64,000 bases of DNA from Jatrophihabitans_A lederbergiae (GTDB lineage: Bacteria; Actinomycetota; Actinomycetes; Mycobacteriales; Jatrophihabitantaceae): contig NZ_JAVREH010000013.1 of the NCBI RefSeq assembly GCF_031845305.1, positions 35,418-99,417 of the forward strand, given 5' to 3'. Positions 44,273 through 52,880 of the stretch are shown piece after piece. The notes under the pieces were generated by a model that searched no databases, had not been told where the DNA came from, and worked only from the letters and a program-made list of their open reading frames with translations. The position numbers and the translations under genes are program-made. Numbering within the stretch: position 1 is the stretch's first letter; the number at the start of each line of letters is the position of its first letter.

Positions 44273-45820
44273 TTGGAACTGCACGACTACTGGCGCGTTC
44301 TGCGCAAGGGCTGGCCTTTGCTGGTGGCCTTCCTGGTGTTAGGTACGGCCGCCGGCGTCGCTGTCACCGTGGCGACCCACAAGGTCTACGAGGCCACTGT
44401 CCAGGTGTTCGTCGCGACCGCCGCGACCGACAGCGCGGCCCAACTTCAAGCAGGCAACACCTTCACCCAGGACCGGGTTCAGTCCTACACCAGCATCGTG
44501 ACGAGTCCCGCAGTGCTAGACCCGGTCATCAGCAAGCTCGGACTATCGCTCTCGCAGTCGGAGCTTGCGGACAAGATCACCGCCGACGCGCCGCAGAGCA
44601 AGGTCCTGATCAACCTGCACGTCACCGACCGCAACGCCAAGCAGGCCGCCCTACTGGCCAACCAGGTCGCAGCCGACTTCAACCGAGTCGTGGAGAAGAC
44701 CGAGCAAAGCGACGCCGCCGGCAAGCCGGTCGTCAAGCTCACGGTGATCCACCCCGCGGCCGTACCGATCTCACCAATCAAACCGAGCAAGACCACGAAC
44801 ATCGGCCTAGGCTTGCTCCTCGGACTCCTCCTCGGGGTCGGCGTCGTGGTCCTGCGCGATGTACTGGACAACACTGTCAAGGGCCCCCAAGACTTCGAGC
44901 CCCTCGGCGTTCCGGTGCTTGGCTACGTTCCGTTCGACAAGCGAACAGCTAAGACGCCAGTCGCCTTTCGTGATGACCCGCACAGCGCCCGGTCCGAGGC
45001 CTACCGCCAACTGCGCACCAACCTGCAGTTCGTCAACGTCGACAACGCCCCCCGGATTATCGCGATCACCAGTGCCGTCCCCGGCGAGGGCAAGAGCATC
45101 ACCGCGCTCAACCTCGCCGCGTCACTGGCCGAGGGCGGTTTCCGCGTGTGCCTCATCGAGGCCGACCTCCGGCGCCCCACTCTGGCAAAGACCCTCGGCT
45201 TGGTAGGCAATGTCGGCTTCACCACCGCGCTCATCGGCCGCGCTCCCGTGGAGACGGTCATACAAAATGCGGGACACAACCTCGACGTCCTCACCTCTGG
45301 ACCGGTACCACCGAACCCCAGCGAGCTCCTGATCTCAGACCTAGCCCGAGAAATCATCAACCAGGTCGCCGAGAACGTTGATTACACCATCATCGATACC
45401 GCCCCCCTGCTGCCGGTCGCCGACGGGGCCGAGGTCGCCGCGCTGGCCGACGCCACCCTCGTGGTGCACCACGCCGGACAGTCGACCCGCGAGCAGGCCG
45501 CCCGTGCGATAGAGGTGCTGGCCAAGGTCGGCGAACGACCCGTTGGCGTCGTGCTGAACATGATAACCAAGGGCCGCGGCGGCTACGATGAGCAGCGCGG
45601 CTACTACCCCACCTCCTACCCGCCGCAGCGATCACGTCGCGGCATAGCCGAGGTCGATTTCACGCAACTCCTCGATGAGCCCTCCGGTCGGGACACCTCA
45701 CCCAAGCCCAACCTCCCAGCCGAGCCCACGGCCGGACACCGTCGTGACCCTTCCCGCGGACTACCAGCAGCCCAGACAGTCGGCGAGCCGACATCGCCGG
45801 GCACTGAACGGCACCCGTAG
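44273..45820 (+). CDS. Fused Wzz chain-length regulator and BY-type tyrosine kinase
   Basis: 515 residues from a TTG at 44273 (AAAGGAAAGG upstream, M-E-L-H-D-Y-W-R). Two membrane helices (about 16-36 and 175-195) bound the Wzz domain. The CpsD/Etk-like kinase follows: Walker A (T-S-A-V-P-G-E-G-K-S), A' (L-I-E-A-D-L-R-R-P) and Walker B (Y-T-I-I-D-T-A-P). A tail after residue 430 has several Tyr (G-Y-D-E-Q-R-G-Y-Y-P-T-S-Y) as autophosphorylation sites. It controls polymer length and export, opposed by the LMW phosphatase downstream. Confidence 0.9.
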   Translation: MELHDYWRVLRKGWPLLVAFLVLGTAAGVAVTVATHKVYEATVQVFVATAATDSAAQLQAGNTFTQDRVQSYTSIVTSPAVLDPVISKLGLSLSQSELADKITADAPQSKVLINLHVTDRNAKQAALLANQVAADFNRVVEKTEQSDAAGKPVVKLTVIHPAAVPISPIKPSKTTNIGLGLLLGLLLGVGVVVLRDVLDNTVKGPQDFEPLGVPVLGYVPFDKRTAKTPVAFRDDPHSARSEAYRQLRTNLQFVNVDNAPRIIAITSAVPGEGKSITALNLAASLAEGGFRVCLIEADLRRPTLAKTLGLVGNVGFTTALIGRAPVETVIQNAGHNLDVLTSGPVPPNPSELLISDLAREIINQVAENVDYTIIDTAPLLPVADGAEVAALADATLVVHHAGQSTREQAARAIEVLAKVGERPVGVVLNMITKGRGGYDEQRGYYPTSYPPQRSRRGIAEVDFTQLLDEPSGRDTSPKPNLPAEPTAGHRRDPSRGLPAAQTVGEPTSPGTERHP

Positions 45821-45838
45821 AGGGGTCCGTCCCGTGGC

Positions 45839-45994
45839 TCAGAGCAGGACCACCGCCAGCAGCACCGCGATAAAGATCAGCAAGACCCCTGCGGCCATCA
45901 TGTTCAAGGCCATCATGCCGTTCGGCGTGCGCCGGGCCCAGCGACGCAATCTGCGGCACGGCCGCCCCGGGCGCAGACCTCGAGGACTACTCAC
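45839..45994 (-). CDS. Possible small single-helix membrane protein
   Basis: 51 codons from a GTG at 45994: an Arg-rich start (R-R-L-R-R-W-A-R-R) then a 20-residue helix (A-A-G-V-L-L-I-F-I-A-V-L-L-A-V-V-L-L) reaching the C-terminus. Convergent to the Wzz-BY-kinase gene and in line with the phosphatase gene. The charge/hydrophobic pattern is protein-like, but no family or strong ribosome site supports it. Confidence 0.4.
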   Translation of the reverse strand: MSSPRGLRPGRPCRRLRRWARRTPNGMMALNMMAAGVLLIFIAVLLAVVLL

Positions 45995-46065
45995 GGGCGC
46001 ATTCTGCCATGGGCGCGGCCCTGCCGTCCGGGCGGCCGCTTCTTGCCGCACCCGATCGACGAAGC

Positions 46066-46620
46066 TCAGGGCGCCAGGCCCAGAGCGAGCAGGCACTCAT
46101 CGACAGCCTCGGCGATCTGACGGGCACAGGCTCGGACCACTCTCAGGGAAGCGCCGAACGGGTCAGCGATGTCATCCTCGTCGGATCCAGCGGGCGGCGC
46201 CGACCCGCGACGCGCGCCGATCTCAACCACCCTGGTCCGCAGCACCGCGGGAGTCGGCGGTAGCGCGACGAGCCCGCTTCCCAGCCGGCCGAACTCCCGC
46301 ATGGTGAAGACTCTCCGGAATGCCAGCGGTTCGGACTGCACGATCTCTGACAGGTGAGCGGTCTCGGCAGTCAGAATGAGGTCGGCACCGGCGATGAGTT
46401 GCTGGCTCAGCCGCCGACTGACGTGACCGCCGGGATCTCCACCGAGCTCACGCAGGGCAAGCGCGCATGATCCATCGATCGGGTGCTCCGGGAGACCCCG
46501 GATCCCGGCACTCGCCGCGACGACGGGGGCCCGGTCAGCAACGCGAGCACGCAACAGCCGCTCCGCAAGCGGTGATCGGCAGATATTTCCGGTGCAGACG
46601 AACAGCACCGAAAACGCCAT
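46066..46620 (-). CDS. Low-molecular-weight protein tyrosine phosphatase (Wzb-like)
   Basis: 184 residues from the ATG at 46620. The catalytic P-loop V-C-T-G-N-I-C-R-S-P (C-x5-R) lies at residues about 8-17, and the general acid Asp is in A-D-P-F. Located beside the BY-kinase, on the opposite strand. It would dephosphorylate the kinase tyrosine tail and so tune polysaccharide synthesis. Length slightly above the usual 150 because of a longer C-terminal half. Confidence 0.9.
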   Translation of the reverse strand: MAFSVLFVCTGNICRSPLAERLLRARVADRAPVVAASAGIRGLPEHPIDGSCALALRELGGDPGGHVSRRLSQQLIAGADLILTAETAHLSEIVQSEPLAFRRVFTMREFGRLGSGLVALPPTPAVLRTRVVEIGARRGSAPPAGSDEDDIADPFGASLRVVRACARQIAEAVDECLLALGLAP

Positions 46621-46833
46621 GCGTTCGACTATGCCAGCTCCTGGATGCACCACGCCGAGCGAGGGCTGAGTTGAGGCGACAAAAATTCTGCCTCTTCGAC
46701 CGATCGAGATATACAGATGCTTAGACGGTATGCAGGTTCGTCGGTTTAGGGCCGGGACCTCGCGCAAGTTGTCGTGGGTTGCCGGTGAGGGCTATGCCTG
46801 GGGCCGGTAGTGCCTACATTTGCGGAGGTCCCG

Positions 46834-47637
46834 GTGTTCAGTGAGCGTATGAGTGTCGGTGTGGATGTGCATGCGCGGTCGGTTGTGGCGTGCGGTATCG
46901 ATGGCGATACCGGTGAGTTGTTCCGGTCGAGGTTGTGTCCAGATCATGGTGAGATCCTGCGGTGGCTGGGCCAGTTGCCTGGCCCGGTCGCGGTGACCTA
47001 TGAAGCCGGGCCGACGGGGTTCGGTCTGGCGCGGGCGTTGACGGCGGCGGGTATCGGCTGTGAGGTGCTCGCGCCGTCTCGGGTGCAGCGCCCGGCTGGG
47101 GACCGGGTGAAGACCGATGCCCGGGATGCGCTGCATCTGGCCCGTTTGCTGCGGTTGGGTGAGGTCGTGTCGGTCCGGGTTCCCAGCGTGGCGCAGGAGG
47201 CGGCCCGCGACGTGGTCCGGGCTCGTGATGATGTGCGCGCGGATCTGATGCGCGCTCGGCATCGGAGGTCGAAGCTGTTGCTGCGACAGGGGATTGTGTG
47301 GTCCGGTGGGCGGGGATGGACGATGACCCATCACACCTGGCTGCGCTCACAGACCTTCGACCAGCCCGGTCTGCAGATCGCCTATGACGCCAATTATGAG
47401 ACGGTGCTGCTGGCGGAGAACCGCCGCGACCGGTTGGACGCACTGATCACCGACATGGCCCAGGACCCGGCCTGGGCGGCGGTCGTGACCCGGCTGCAGT
47501 GTCTGCGCGGGATATCGGTGCTGACCGCCTTCGGGCTGGGCCGTCGAGATCGGAGATTTAGAGCGGCGCCGGACGTCTTGACATGGGCAGCCACCGGCGG
47601 CACGGTGAACGCACGTGGGATCTTGTTCGCGGCCTGA
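46834..47637 (+). pseudogene. IS110-family transposase, truncated
   Basis: From a GTG at 46834 after GCGGAGGTCCC. The N-terminal DEDD domain is present: V-G-V-D-V-H-A-R-S, V-T-Y-E-A-G-P-T-G-F-G, and K-T-D-A-R-D-A-L-H-L-A-R. The second domain breaks at L-T-A-F-G-L, where one extra G shifts the frame (relatives read A-V-E-I-G-D). The transposase Tnp_2 Ser region is absent beyond that. Upstream 46740-46830 could contain the bridge-RNA-type leader of IS110. The element's right end is not found. Confidence 0.82.
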
Positions 47638-47649
47638 CTGGAGGGATCC

Positions 47650-48234
47650 ATGCTGCCTGCACCAGTCGAGCAACTTGCTCGCTCGCTCGAGGACACCGGT
47701 CAGTTGGTCGAGGGCGTCCGGGACGACCAATGGGATCAGCCCACGCCGTGCGCGGCGTGGGCGGTCCGTGACCTGGTCAACCACCTCATCACCGGCAATC
47801 AACTTTTCGCGCGGGCTCTGCTCGATGATTCGCCGTCGACGGCCCCGACCAGCACCGAGTTGCGACCCGACCAGTGCGCAGCGGCGTATCGCGAGTCGGC
47901 CGAGGCGCTGCTCGTCGCGTTCGGTTCACCCGGGGTGATGGGCCGGGTGGTCACCGTGCCGTTCGGGGCGGTTCCCGGAGTCGTCGCTCTGCACCTGCGG
48001 CTCGTCGAGGCTCTGGTACATGGCTGGGACCTGGCACAGGCAACCGGCCAGCCGGCCCGCGGCAACGAGGAACTTGCCGAGCAAGAACTGGAGTTCACCC
48101 GGGCGAAGCTGGCCGACGTCCCGCCGGAGCGCAGCCCGTTCGGACCGTCGCAGCCCGTCGCCGAGGACGTGTCCGCACTGGACCGCCTCGCCGCGTGCGT
48201 TGGCCGCGACGTCAACGCCCCTCGCGCTCGGTGA
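47650..48234 (+). CDS. TIGR03086-family (mycothiol-type DinB fold) metal-binding protein
   Basis: 194 residues. T-P-C-A-A-W-A-V-R-D-L-V-N-H-L and the later H-G-W-D-L-A are the His-containing helices of the DinB/MDMPI fold. The region from residue about 105 fits TIGR03086 proteins. Such proteins are thought to be thiol- or metal-dependent enzymes, often mycothiol-linked, in actinobacteria. Single gene between IS110 remnant and the membrane-protein gene (convergent). Substrate unknown. Confidence 0.82.
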   Translation: MLPAPVEQLARSLEDTGQLVEGVRDDQWDQPTPCAAWAVRDLVNHLITGNQLFARALLDDSPSTAPTSTELRPDQCAAAYRESAEALLVAFGSPGVMGRVVTVPFGAVPGVVALHLRLVEALVHGWDLAQATGQPARGNEELAEQELEFTRAKLADVPPERSPFGPSQPVAEDVSALDRLAACVGRDVNAPRAR

Positions 48235-48321
48235 TCTCGGTGATCAGGCAGACCATCCCCGGCGGACGACGCCACCGAACGCCGGCGCGGGTGCCGACTG
48301 CGCCGCGCTCTGTCGAGAGGC

Positions 48322-49377
48322 TCACCGGATCCCGAACACGTTGACGATCATGGGACTGTCCAGCAGGGTGTGCGGAGCGATCGCGTGGTAAGCCCACACG
48401 TGCACCCAGGCGTTCCCTGTTCGGACGGTGAGGAACGCCTTGACCATGCCGGGACTCGTGTAGAAGAGCAGCACGTACAGAACGGAGAGGAGCACGTCCG
48501 TTGGGCTGGTGAAGTCGGTCCAGCCGTCCGTGACGTGCAGCAGGGCATAGGTGAGTCCTCCGAGGGCGACGGTGGCCGGGACGGACCCTGTCAGCGCCAG
48601 GTACCGCGGGACCAGGATGCACTGCACGAACACCATGGTGGGCAGCACGGTGCCGGCCATGCCGAGGGCGAATGTCAGGGAGCCACCCAGTACGGCTTGG
48701 CGGACGCTGAGGTCGAGGATCGACGAGCTGGCCGAGGCCAATTGGACGGCGGACTCGACCACGAGCACCACCGCGATCAGTCGGCGGTCAGCCCGACGGT
48801 CGGTCGAGCGTAGTCCCAGCGCCTGTGCCGAGTACCGATAGCGGAACACAACGAATGGGACCAGGGCGTAGGCGACGGCGTTGTACGCCGCCCAAGCAAA
48901 AGCCTCCGCGGGTACCACTTGCTGGGTGGTGCGCAGCACCATGCCCTCGAGGTGGAAGCCGAACGCATGCCAGCCGAGTACGTGGCCGAGCCCCGCGCCA
49001 CCCGCCATTGCGGCGATGCCGTAGACCACCATCAGGAGCGTCTCGTGCAGCGCCACCGGTCGGGCAGGCACCCGAGCGGCGACGTCCGGCCGCGCCCGGC
49101 GCCGGGTGAGCGCATGCACCAACAGCAGCATGGCGAGCACCTCGACGATCATGGCGTTCGCCGTGAGCACCGCGATGCGGGTCGGCGGGTCGGCGAGCGC
49201 GGACGCGGAGAAGGGGAGGTGATGACCGCCGATCGCTACGAGCAGCAGGTCGATGAGTCCCCAAGCGACCAAGAGGAGTCGCACACTCCGACGGCCACCG
49301 AGCTGGGCGACGGCCGACCACAGTCGCGCGTGCACGGGTGGAGAAGGTGGCGCGACGCTTGCCGGGGTCAAGCTCAT
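48322..49377 (-). CDS. Polytopic membrane protein, unknown family
   Basis: 351 residues from the ATG at 49377, about 9-10 hydrophobic helices across residues 25-335. Segments such as E-T-L-L-M-V-V-Y-G-I-A-A-M and R-Y-R-Y-S-A-Q-A-L-G-L-R are visible, but I do not recognise the family; a CPBP-like or transporter role is possible. It is divergent from a TetR regulator with a palindromic operator over both promoters, so it is probably the regulated target. Confidence 0.65.
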   Translation of the reverse strand: MSLTPASVAPPSPPVHARLWSAVAQLGGRRSVRLLLVAWGLIDLLLVAIGGHHLPFSASALADPPTRIAVLTANAMIVEVLAMLLLVHALTRRRARPDVAARVPARPVALHETLLMVVYGIAAMAGGAGLGHVLGWHAFGFHLEGMVLRTTQQVVPAEAFAWAAYNAVAYALVPFVVFRYRYSAQALGLRSTDRRADRRLIAVVLVVESAVQLASASSSILDLSVRQAVLGGSLTFALGMAGTVLPTMVFVQCILVPRYLALTGSVPATVALGGLTYALLHVTDGWTDFTSPTDVLLSVLYVLLFYTSPGMVKAFLTVRTGNAWVHVWAYHAIAPHTLLDSPMIVNVFGIR

Positions 49378-49385
49378 GAGCCTGA

Positions 49386-49414
49386 CTATACACTCGTATG
49401 ATACGACTGTATAG
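49386..49414. promoter_or_regulatory. TetR-type operator, 29-bp palindrome
   Basis: Outer arms CTATACA and TGTATAG and inner arms TCGTAT and ATACGA are symmetric about 49400, with mismatches at only one pair and the centre. It lies 8 nt from the membrane-protein start and about 20 nt before the TetR start, so it should control both. Confidence 0.88.
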
Positions 49415-49434
49415 GGTTGGACTACACTGACCAT

Positions 49435-50031
49435 GTGCCCGTTCCCGCCCGTCAACGCTTGCTGGATGCACTGGTCAACCTCACCGCCTCCCAGGGGCTG
49501 GACGGCGTCAGCATCCGGGAGGTTGCGGCTGCAGCCGGGGTGTCCATCGGCACCGTCCAGTACCACTGCCACAACAAAGACCAGATGCTGGTGATGGCCT
49601 TCGAACACATTGCCGCACGGATCATGGACCGCACGGCCAGCATTGCGTCTGCGCCGATCTCCACTCCCGATGAGAAGATCGGCTCCCGACTGAACCGAGC
49701 CCTGCTCGAACTCCTGCCACTGGACGAAGTTCGCCGTACGGAGTCGCGGGTCTACCTCGCGTTCGCCGCGCGCGCCGCAGTCGTTCCGAGCCTTGCGAAG
49801 GTGCAGCACACCTTTCTCACGGAACTCCGGGACCAGTGCGCCGCGGCTCTCCAGGCCGCCCGCCAGGCCGGTGAAACCCGCAGCGACGTCGACCCCGATC
49901 AGGCCGCCGCTGGGATCGCCGCGTTGGTCGACGGGCTGCTAGTGCACCTGCTCACGGATCCGACCGGCCTGCCGGAAGAAGAGGCCGTGGAGGTACTGCG
50001 GGCCCACTTGTCGACGCTCCTGGTGTTGTGA
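49435..50031 (+). CDS. TetR-family transcriptional regulator
   Basis: 198 residues from the GTG at 49435 (a TTG at 49417 is also in frame). The N-terminal helix-turn-helix V-S-I-R-E-V-A-A-A-A-G-V-S-I-G-T-V-Q-Y-H is typical. A C-terminal ligand-binding helical domain with D-P-D-Q-A-A-A-G-I-A-A-L-V-D-G-L follows. No Shine-Dalgarno is visible, so the mRNA may be leaderless. Regulates the divergent membrane protein and itself through the operator at 49386-49414. Confidence 0.87.
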   Translation: MPVPARQRLLDALVNLTASQGLDGVSIREVAAAAGVSIGTVQYHCHNKDQMLVMAFEHIAARIMDRTASIASAPISTPDEKIGSRLNRALLELLPLDEVRRTESRVYLAFAARAAVVPSLAKVQHTFLTELRDQCAAALQAARQAGETRSDVDPDQAAAGIAALVDGLLVHLLTDPTGLPEEEAVEVLRAHLSTLLVL

Positions 50032-50091
50032 GGCCACGTGCTACCGATCAGTTGCCGTACCCGCCCGAAGAACCTGTCCGCAGACCTGCGT

Positions 50092-51127
50092 TCAGATGCC
50101 ACCACGACGTCCGGCGCGAGCGGCGAACGCATCGAGCGCGGCAAGGACTTGGGGAGCGCTGTAGCGGCGGTAGCGCTGTCGTCCTGAGACCTTGGTCAGT
50201 ACGCCGGCCTCGACTAACTGTCGATCGCACGCAAAGCGGCCGGGGCGGTGACCTCAAGTTGGCGCTGGACGAGGGGCGAGTCCACTGCTGGTTGGCTGAG
50301 CAGCAGGTCGGCCACCCGCCAGGCCGAGGCGCCACGTCTCGCCGTGATTGTGTCGTCCCACGCAGCGCGTACCGCTCTCAGCTCGTCCACGAGCGCGCGA
50401 CCGTTGTTGACCGCGGCGAAGGTTGCGTTCGAGAGGCGCTCGACGATCGGTTCCGGCTCGCCTTCCCGATAGGCGGTCAACGCAGCGAAGTAGGTTTCCG
50501 TATCGGCAAGCAAACCAGCGGAAACGGGCACCGTGACCTGTCTGGTCAGATCCTTCGCCCGGAGCAGGCTGTGCACCAGCGCGCGACCGGTGCGTCCGTT
50601 GCCGTCGGGAACGGGTGGATGGTCTCGAACTGTGCATGTGCGATCGCAGCCTGGATCAACGGCGGCAGGTCGTGACGACTGAGAAACTTTTCCAGGTCCG
50701 CGATAGCGGCCGGAACCCGGTCGGGATGGGTGCTCCCGAGCAGCGCGAAATGCATCGCCAGGATCGCATCGCCGTCGAGGGAGTCTGAGAGCGCGACAGC
50801 GGCCTGCATCGCCGTGGTGTTGGCGACGATGACTGTGGCGTTCTCGCGGCTGGTGTCGCCCAGCTCCGCGAGCGCTATCGCCGACGCAGTGAGGTTTTCG
50901 ATCCGGGACGACGCAACCGATTCGCTGCGAAGCAGGATCGCCGAGAATGGCGCGATGTCACTGCCGACCTCAGCGTCGAAGCGGGCGATCTCGGTGGCAG
51001 CTTCAGTTGCCAAGGATCGCGTTGCGGCCGAGAGCGGCACATCAGGATTCTCGCTCGTGGCCCGGATGGGTGGTTGGTGAAGGCATGACGGTCCCATTCG
51101 GTCATCGCCCACGCAGCTGCTGGACAC
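50092..51127 (-). pseudogene. Fic-family AMP-transferase, two frameshifts
   Basis: The first frame gives I-A-P-F-S-A-I-L-L-R-S-E-S-V-A-S-S-R-I-E-N-L (Fic N-terminal region with inhibitory S-x-x-x-E-N-like helix) to Q-F-E-T-I-H-P-F. Within the active-site motif one base is missing, so H-P-F-P-D-G-N-G-R-T-G-R is split across frames. The second frame carries V-H-S-L-L-R to R-A-I-D and then shifts again, leaving L-V-E-A-G-V-L-T-K-V and a winged-helix tail to 50092. N-terminus also unclear. Non-functional unless these are sequencing errors. Confidence 0.85.
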
Positions 51128-51149
51128 TCTCTATTTGCCGGGATTGAGG

Positions 51150-52142
51150 TCAGCCACTGTCGCGCGGTGTCTTGGGGATTGCCGCACTGAGCCGCACAAC
51201 CAGCGCACGTGCGGCCTCGACGAATTCCGGCGGGTCGAGCACTTCCATGGTTTGGTCGAGCAGCGCCATCCAGATAAGGAAGCTGAGTGACCAAGGACCG
51301 CGAGTGGTGACGACGCAGCTGTCTGCACCCTCGGGGTCAACGATCGCATAGCGGCTGGGGATCCGGCCTTCGATACGCGCGGCAGGGACGTGGAGGCGGA
51401 TGCGGGCCGGTGCGGCACCGAGCTCACCGCTTCGGCCCGCCCGTGACTGGACGTAGGCGGCCGGGTCGCCGCCAGGTACCGCGCGTCGCTGACCGCGCTC
51501 ACCGGGACGGCCGCGGCCGCGGATGCGGTCGACACGGAAAGTGCGCCAGTCGTTCCGATCCAGATCGAAGGCGACCAAGTACCAGTCGAACCCGCTGTGG
51601 ACGAGGGCGCAGGGTTCGGTGTGCCGCTGAGATGCGCGTCCGTCTCCGGCGACGTAGGAGAAGCGCACACGTAGGGTGTCGCGGCACGCGCCCGCGAGTG
51701 TCGCGAGGACGTCGGCGTCTACCAGCGGAGCGCCTGTCGCGACGGCCGAGGTGGCGGCCCCGAGCGCCCTGACACGCCGCCGCAGTCGATCGGGTAGGAC
51801 TTGCTCGAGCTTGGCCAGCGCGCGAAGCGACGTCTCCTCAACACCCGCGATGGAGCCGGCGGCGGTAGTCCGCAGCCCAACCGCGACGGCTACCGCCTCG
51901 GCGTCGTCGAGCAAGAGGGGCGGCAGCCGGCCGCCGGTGCCGAGGCGGTAGCCGCCCGCGACGCCACGGGCGGCGTGCACCGGGTAGCCGAGCGCGCGGA
52001 GCTTGTCGACGTCACGGCGAATCGTCCGCGGTCCGACCTCGAACCGGTCCGCAAGCTCCTGGCCGGTCCACTCCCGGCGAAGCTGCAGCAGCGAGATCAG
52101 GGCGAGGAGGCGGGCGGAGGGCTGGAGCATCGCTTCTCGCAC
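51150..52142 (-). CDS. WYL-domain DeoR/YafY-type transcriptional regulator
   Basis: 330 residues from a GTG at 52142 with GGAGG five bases upstream. The N-terminal helix-turn-helix (W-T-G-Q-E-L-A-D-R-F-E-V-G-P-R-T-I-R-R-D) is followed by the WYL domain with F-D-W-Y-L-V-A-F-D and R-V-D-R-I-R, then a WCX-like C-terminus. Divergent from the NTF2-like gene, which it likely controls, perhaps through the CCTAATTAGG palindrome between them. Confidence 0.88.
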   Translation of the reverse strand: MREAMLQPSARLLALISLLQLRREWTGQELADRFEVGPRTIRRDVDKLRALGYPVHAARGVAGGYRLGTGGRLPPLLLDDAEAVAVAVGLRTTAAGSIAGVEETSLRALAKLEQVLPDRLRRRVRALGAATSAVATGAPLVDADVLATLAGACRDTLRVRFSYVAGDGRASQRHTEPCALVHSGFDWYLVAFDLDRNDWRTFRVDRIRGRGRPGERGQRRAVPGGDPAAYVQSRAGRSGELGAAPARIRLHVPAARIEGRIPSRYAIVDPEGADSCVVTTRGPWSLSFLIWMALLDQTMEVLDPPEFVEAARALVVRLSAAIPKTPRDSG

Positions 52143-52192
52143 AGTCTCCTCCAGGGATTGCGGACGGGATCCTCGTGGAAGCTGTCAGTCCA

Positions 52193-52202
52193 CCTAATTA
52201 GG
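52193..52202. promoter_or_regulatory. Palindrome CCTAATTAGG, possible WYL-regulator operator
   Basis: A perfect 10-bp palindrome, A+T-rich against the local background, between the divergent WYL regulator and the NTF2-like gene. Regulator binding is only inferred from position. Confidence 0.4.
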
Positions 52203-52272
52203 ACGCTGGATGACCGTAATCGGTGCGAAGGTTACTCGGCAGGTCAGCCGCAGACCAACTAACGGAGGAATG

Positions 52273-52650
52273 ATGATCGAGCACCAGGACAGGGCACTGC
52301 AGGTCGCCCTCGAGTACTACGGGGCATGGGCGAGCAAGGACCTCGAGCAGACCATGAGCTTCATCGCCGACGACGTCGTCTGCGATGCCCCGGCCGGACG
52401 GATCGAAGGCGCTCGCGCCTACCGCGGGTTCTTGGAGTCGTTCTTCCAGCTCCTCGAGCGTGCGGAGCTGATCGCCTCCTTCGGTGATGACGAGACGGCG
52501 ATGCTCCTCTACGACAACGAAACAGTGCCGGTGCCCAGCGCACCGTCCGTCGGGCACTTCACGGTGCAGGACGGCAAGATCACCCGCATCCGCTTCATCT
52601 TCGATCGGGTGCCGTATGAGGCGGCAGCGCGTACTCGCCAGGCGCTCTGA
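52273..52650 (+). CDS. NTF2-like/SnoaL-fold small protein
   Basis: 125 residues from the ATG at 52273 (ACGGAGGA upstream; ATG 52270 is too close). A-L-E-Y-Y-G-A-W-A-S-K-D-L, F-I-A-D-D-V-V-C-D-A-P and G-A-R-A-Y-R-G-F-L fit the SnoaL-like cone fold with a pocket for a small ligand; I-T-R-I-R-F-I-F-D is the last strand. Enzymatic or binding role unknown. Followed by an SDR remnant that was once probably co-transcribed. Confidence 0.82.
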   Translation: MIEHQDRALQVALEYYGAWASKDLEQTMSFIADDVVCDAPAGRIEGARAYRGFLESFFQLLERAELIASFGDDETAMLLYDNETVPVPSAPSVGHFTVQDGKITRIRFIFDRVPYEAAARTRQAL

Positions 52651-52686
52651 CAGTCCGTGACGCGAGACCAGCGAGGAGAAAGCAGA

Positions 52687-52830
52687 GTGGGCAACAAAGA
52701 GGTCAGCTCGGTTCTCATCACCGGGGCCGATGCGGGCATCGGAAAGAGAGCTCGCACGCCAGCTCGGCACCATCACGGTTGACGTAGGTGCCGCACGGCT
52801 GGTCGACGCTGTCCAAGAATCGGCCTATAG
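52687..52830 (+). pseudogene. Short-chain dehydrogenase N-terminal remnant
   Basis: After GAGGAG, a GTG at 52687 opens S-S-V-L-I-T-G-A-D-A-G-I-G-K-R (Rossmann glycine motif). The frame is then lost, and E-L-A-R-Q-L-G-T-I-T-V-D-V continues in another frame for a few codons. The rest of the roughly 250-residue enzyme is gone. Confidence 0.72.
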
Positions 52831-52880
52831 GCACGGGACCGTTCTACGGCAGCGCCAAGGACACGCTCACGGGACCCGTG

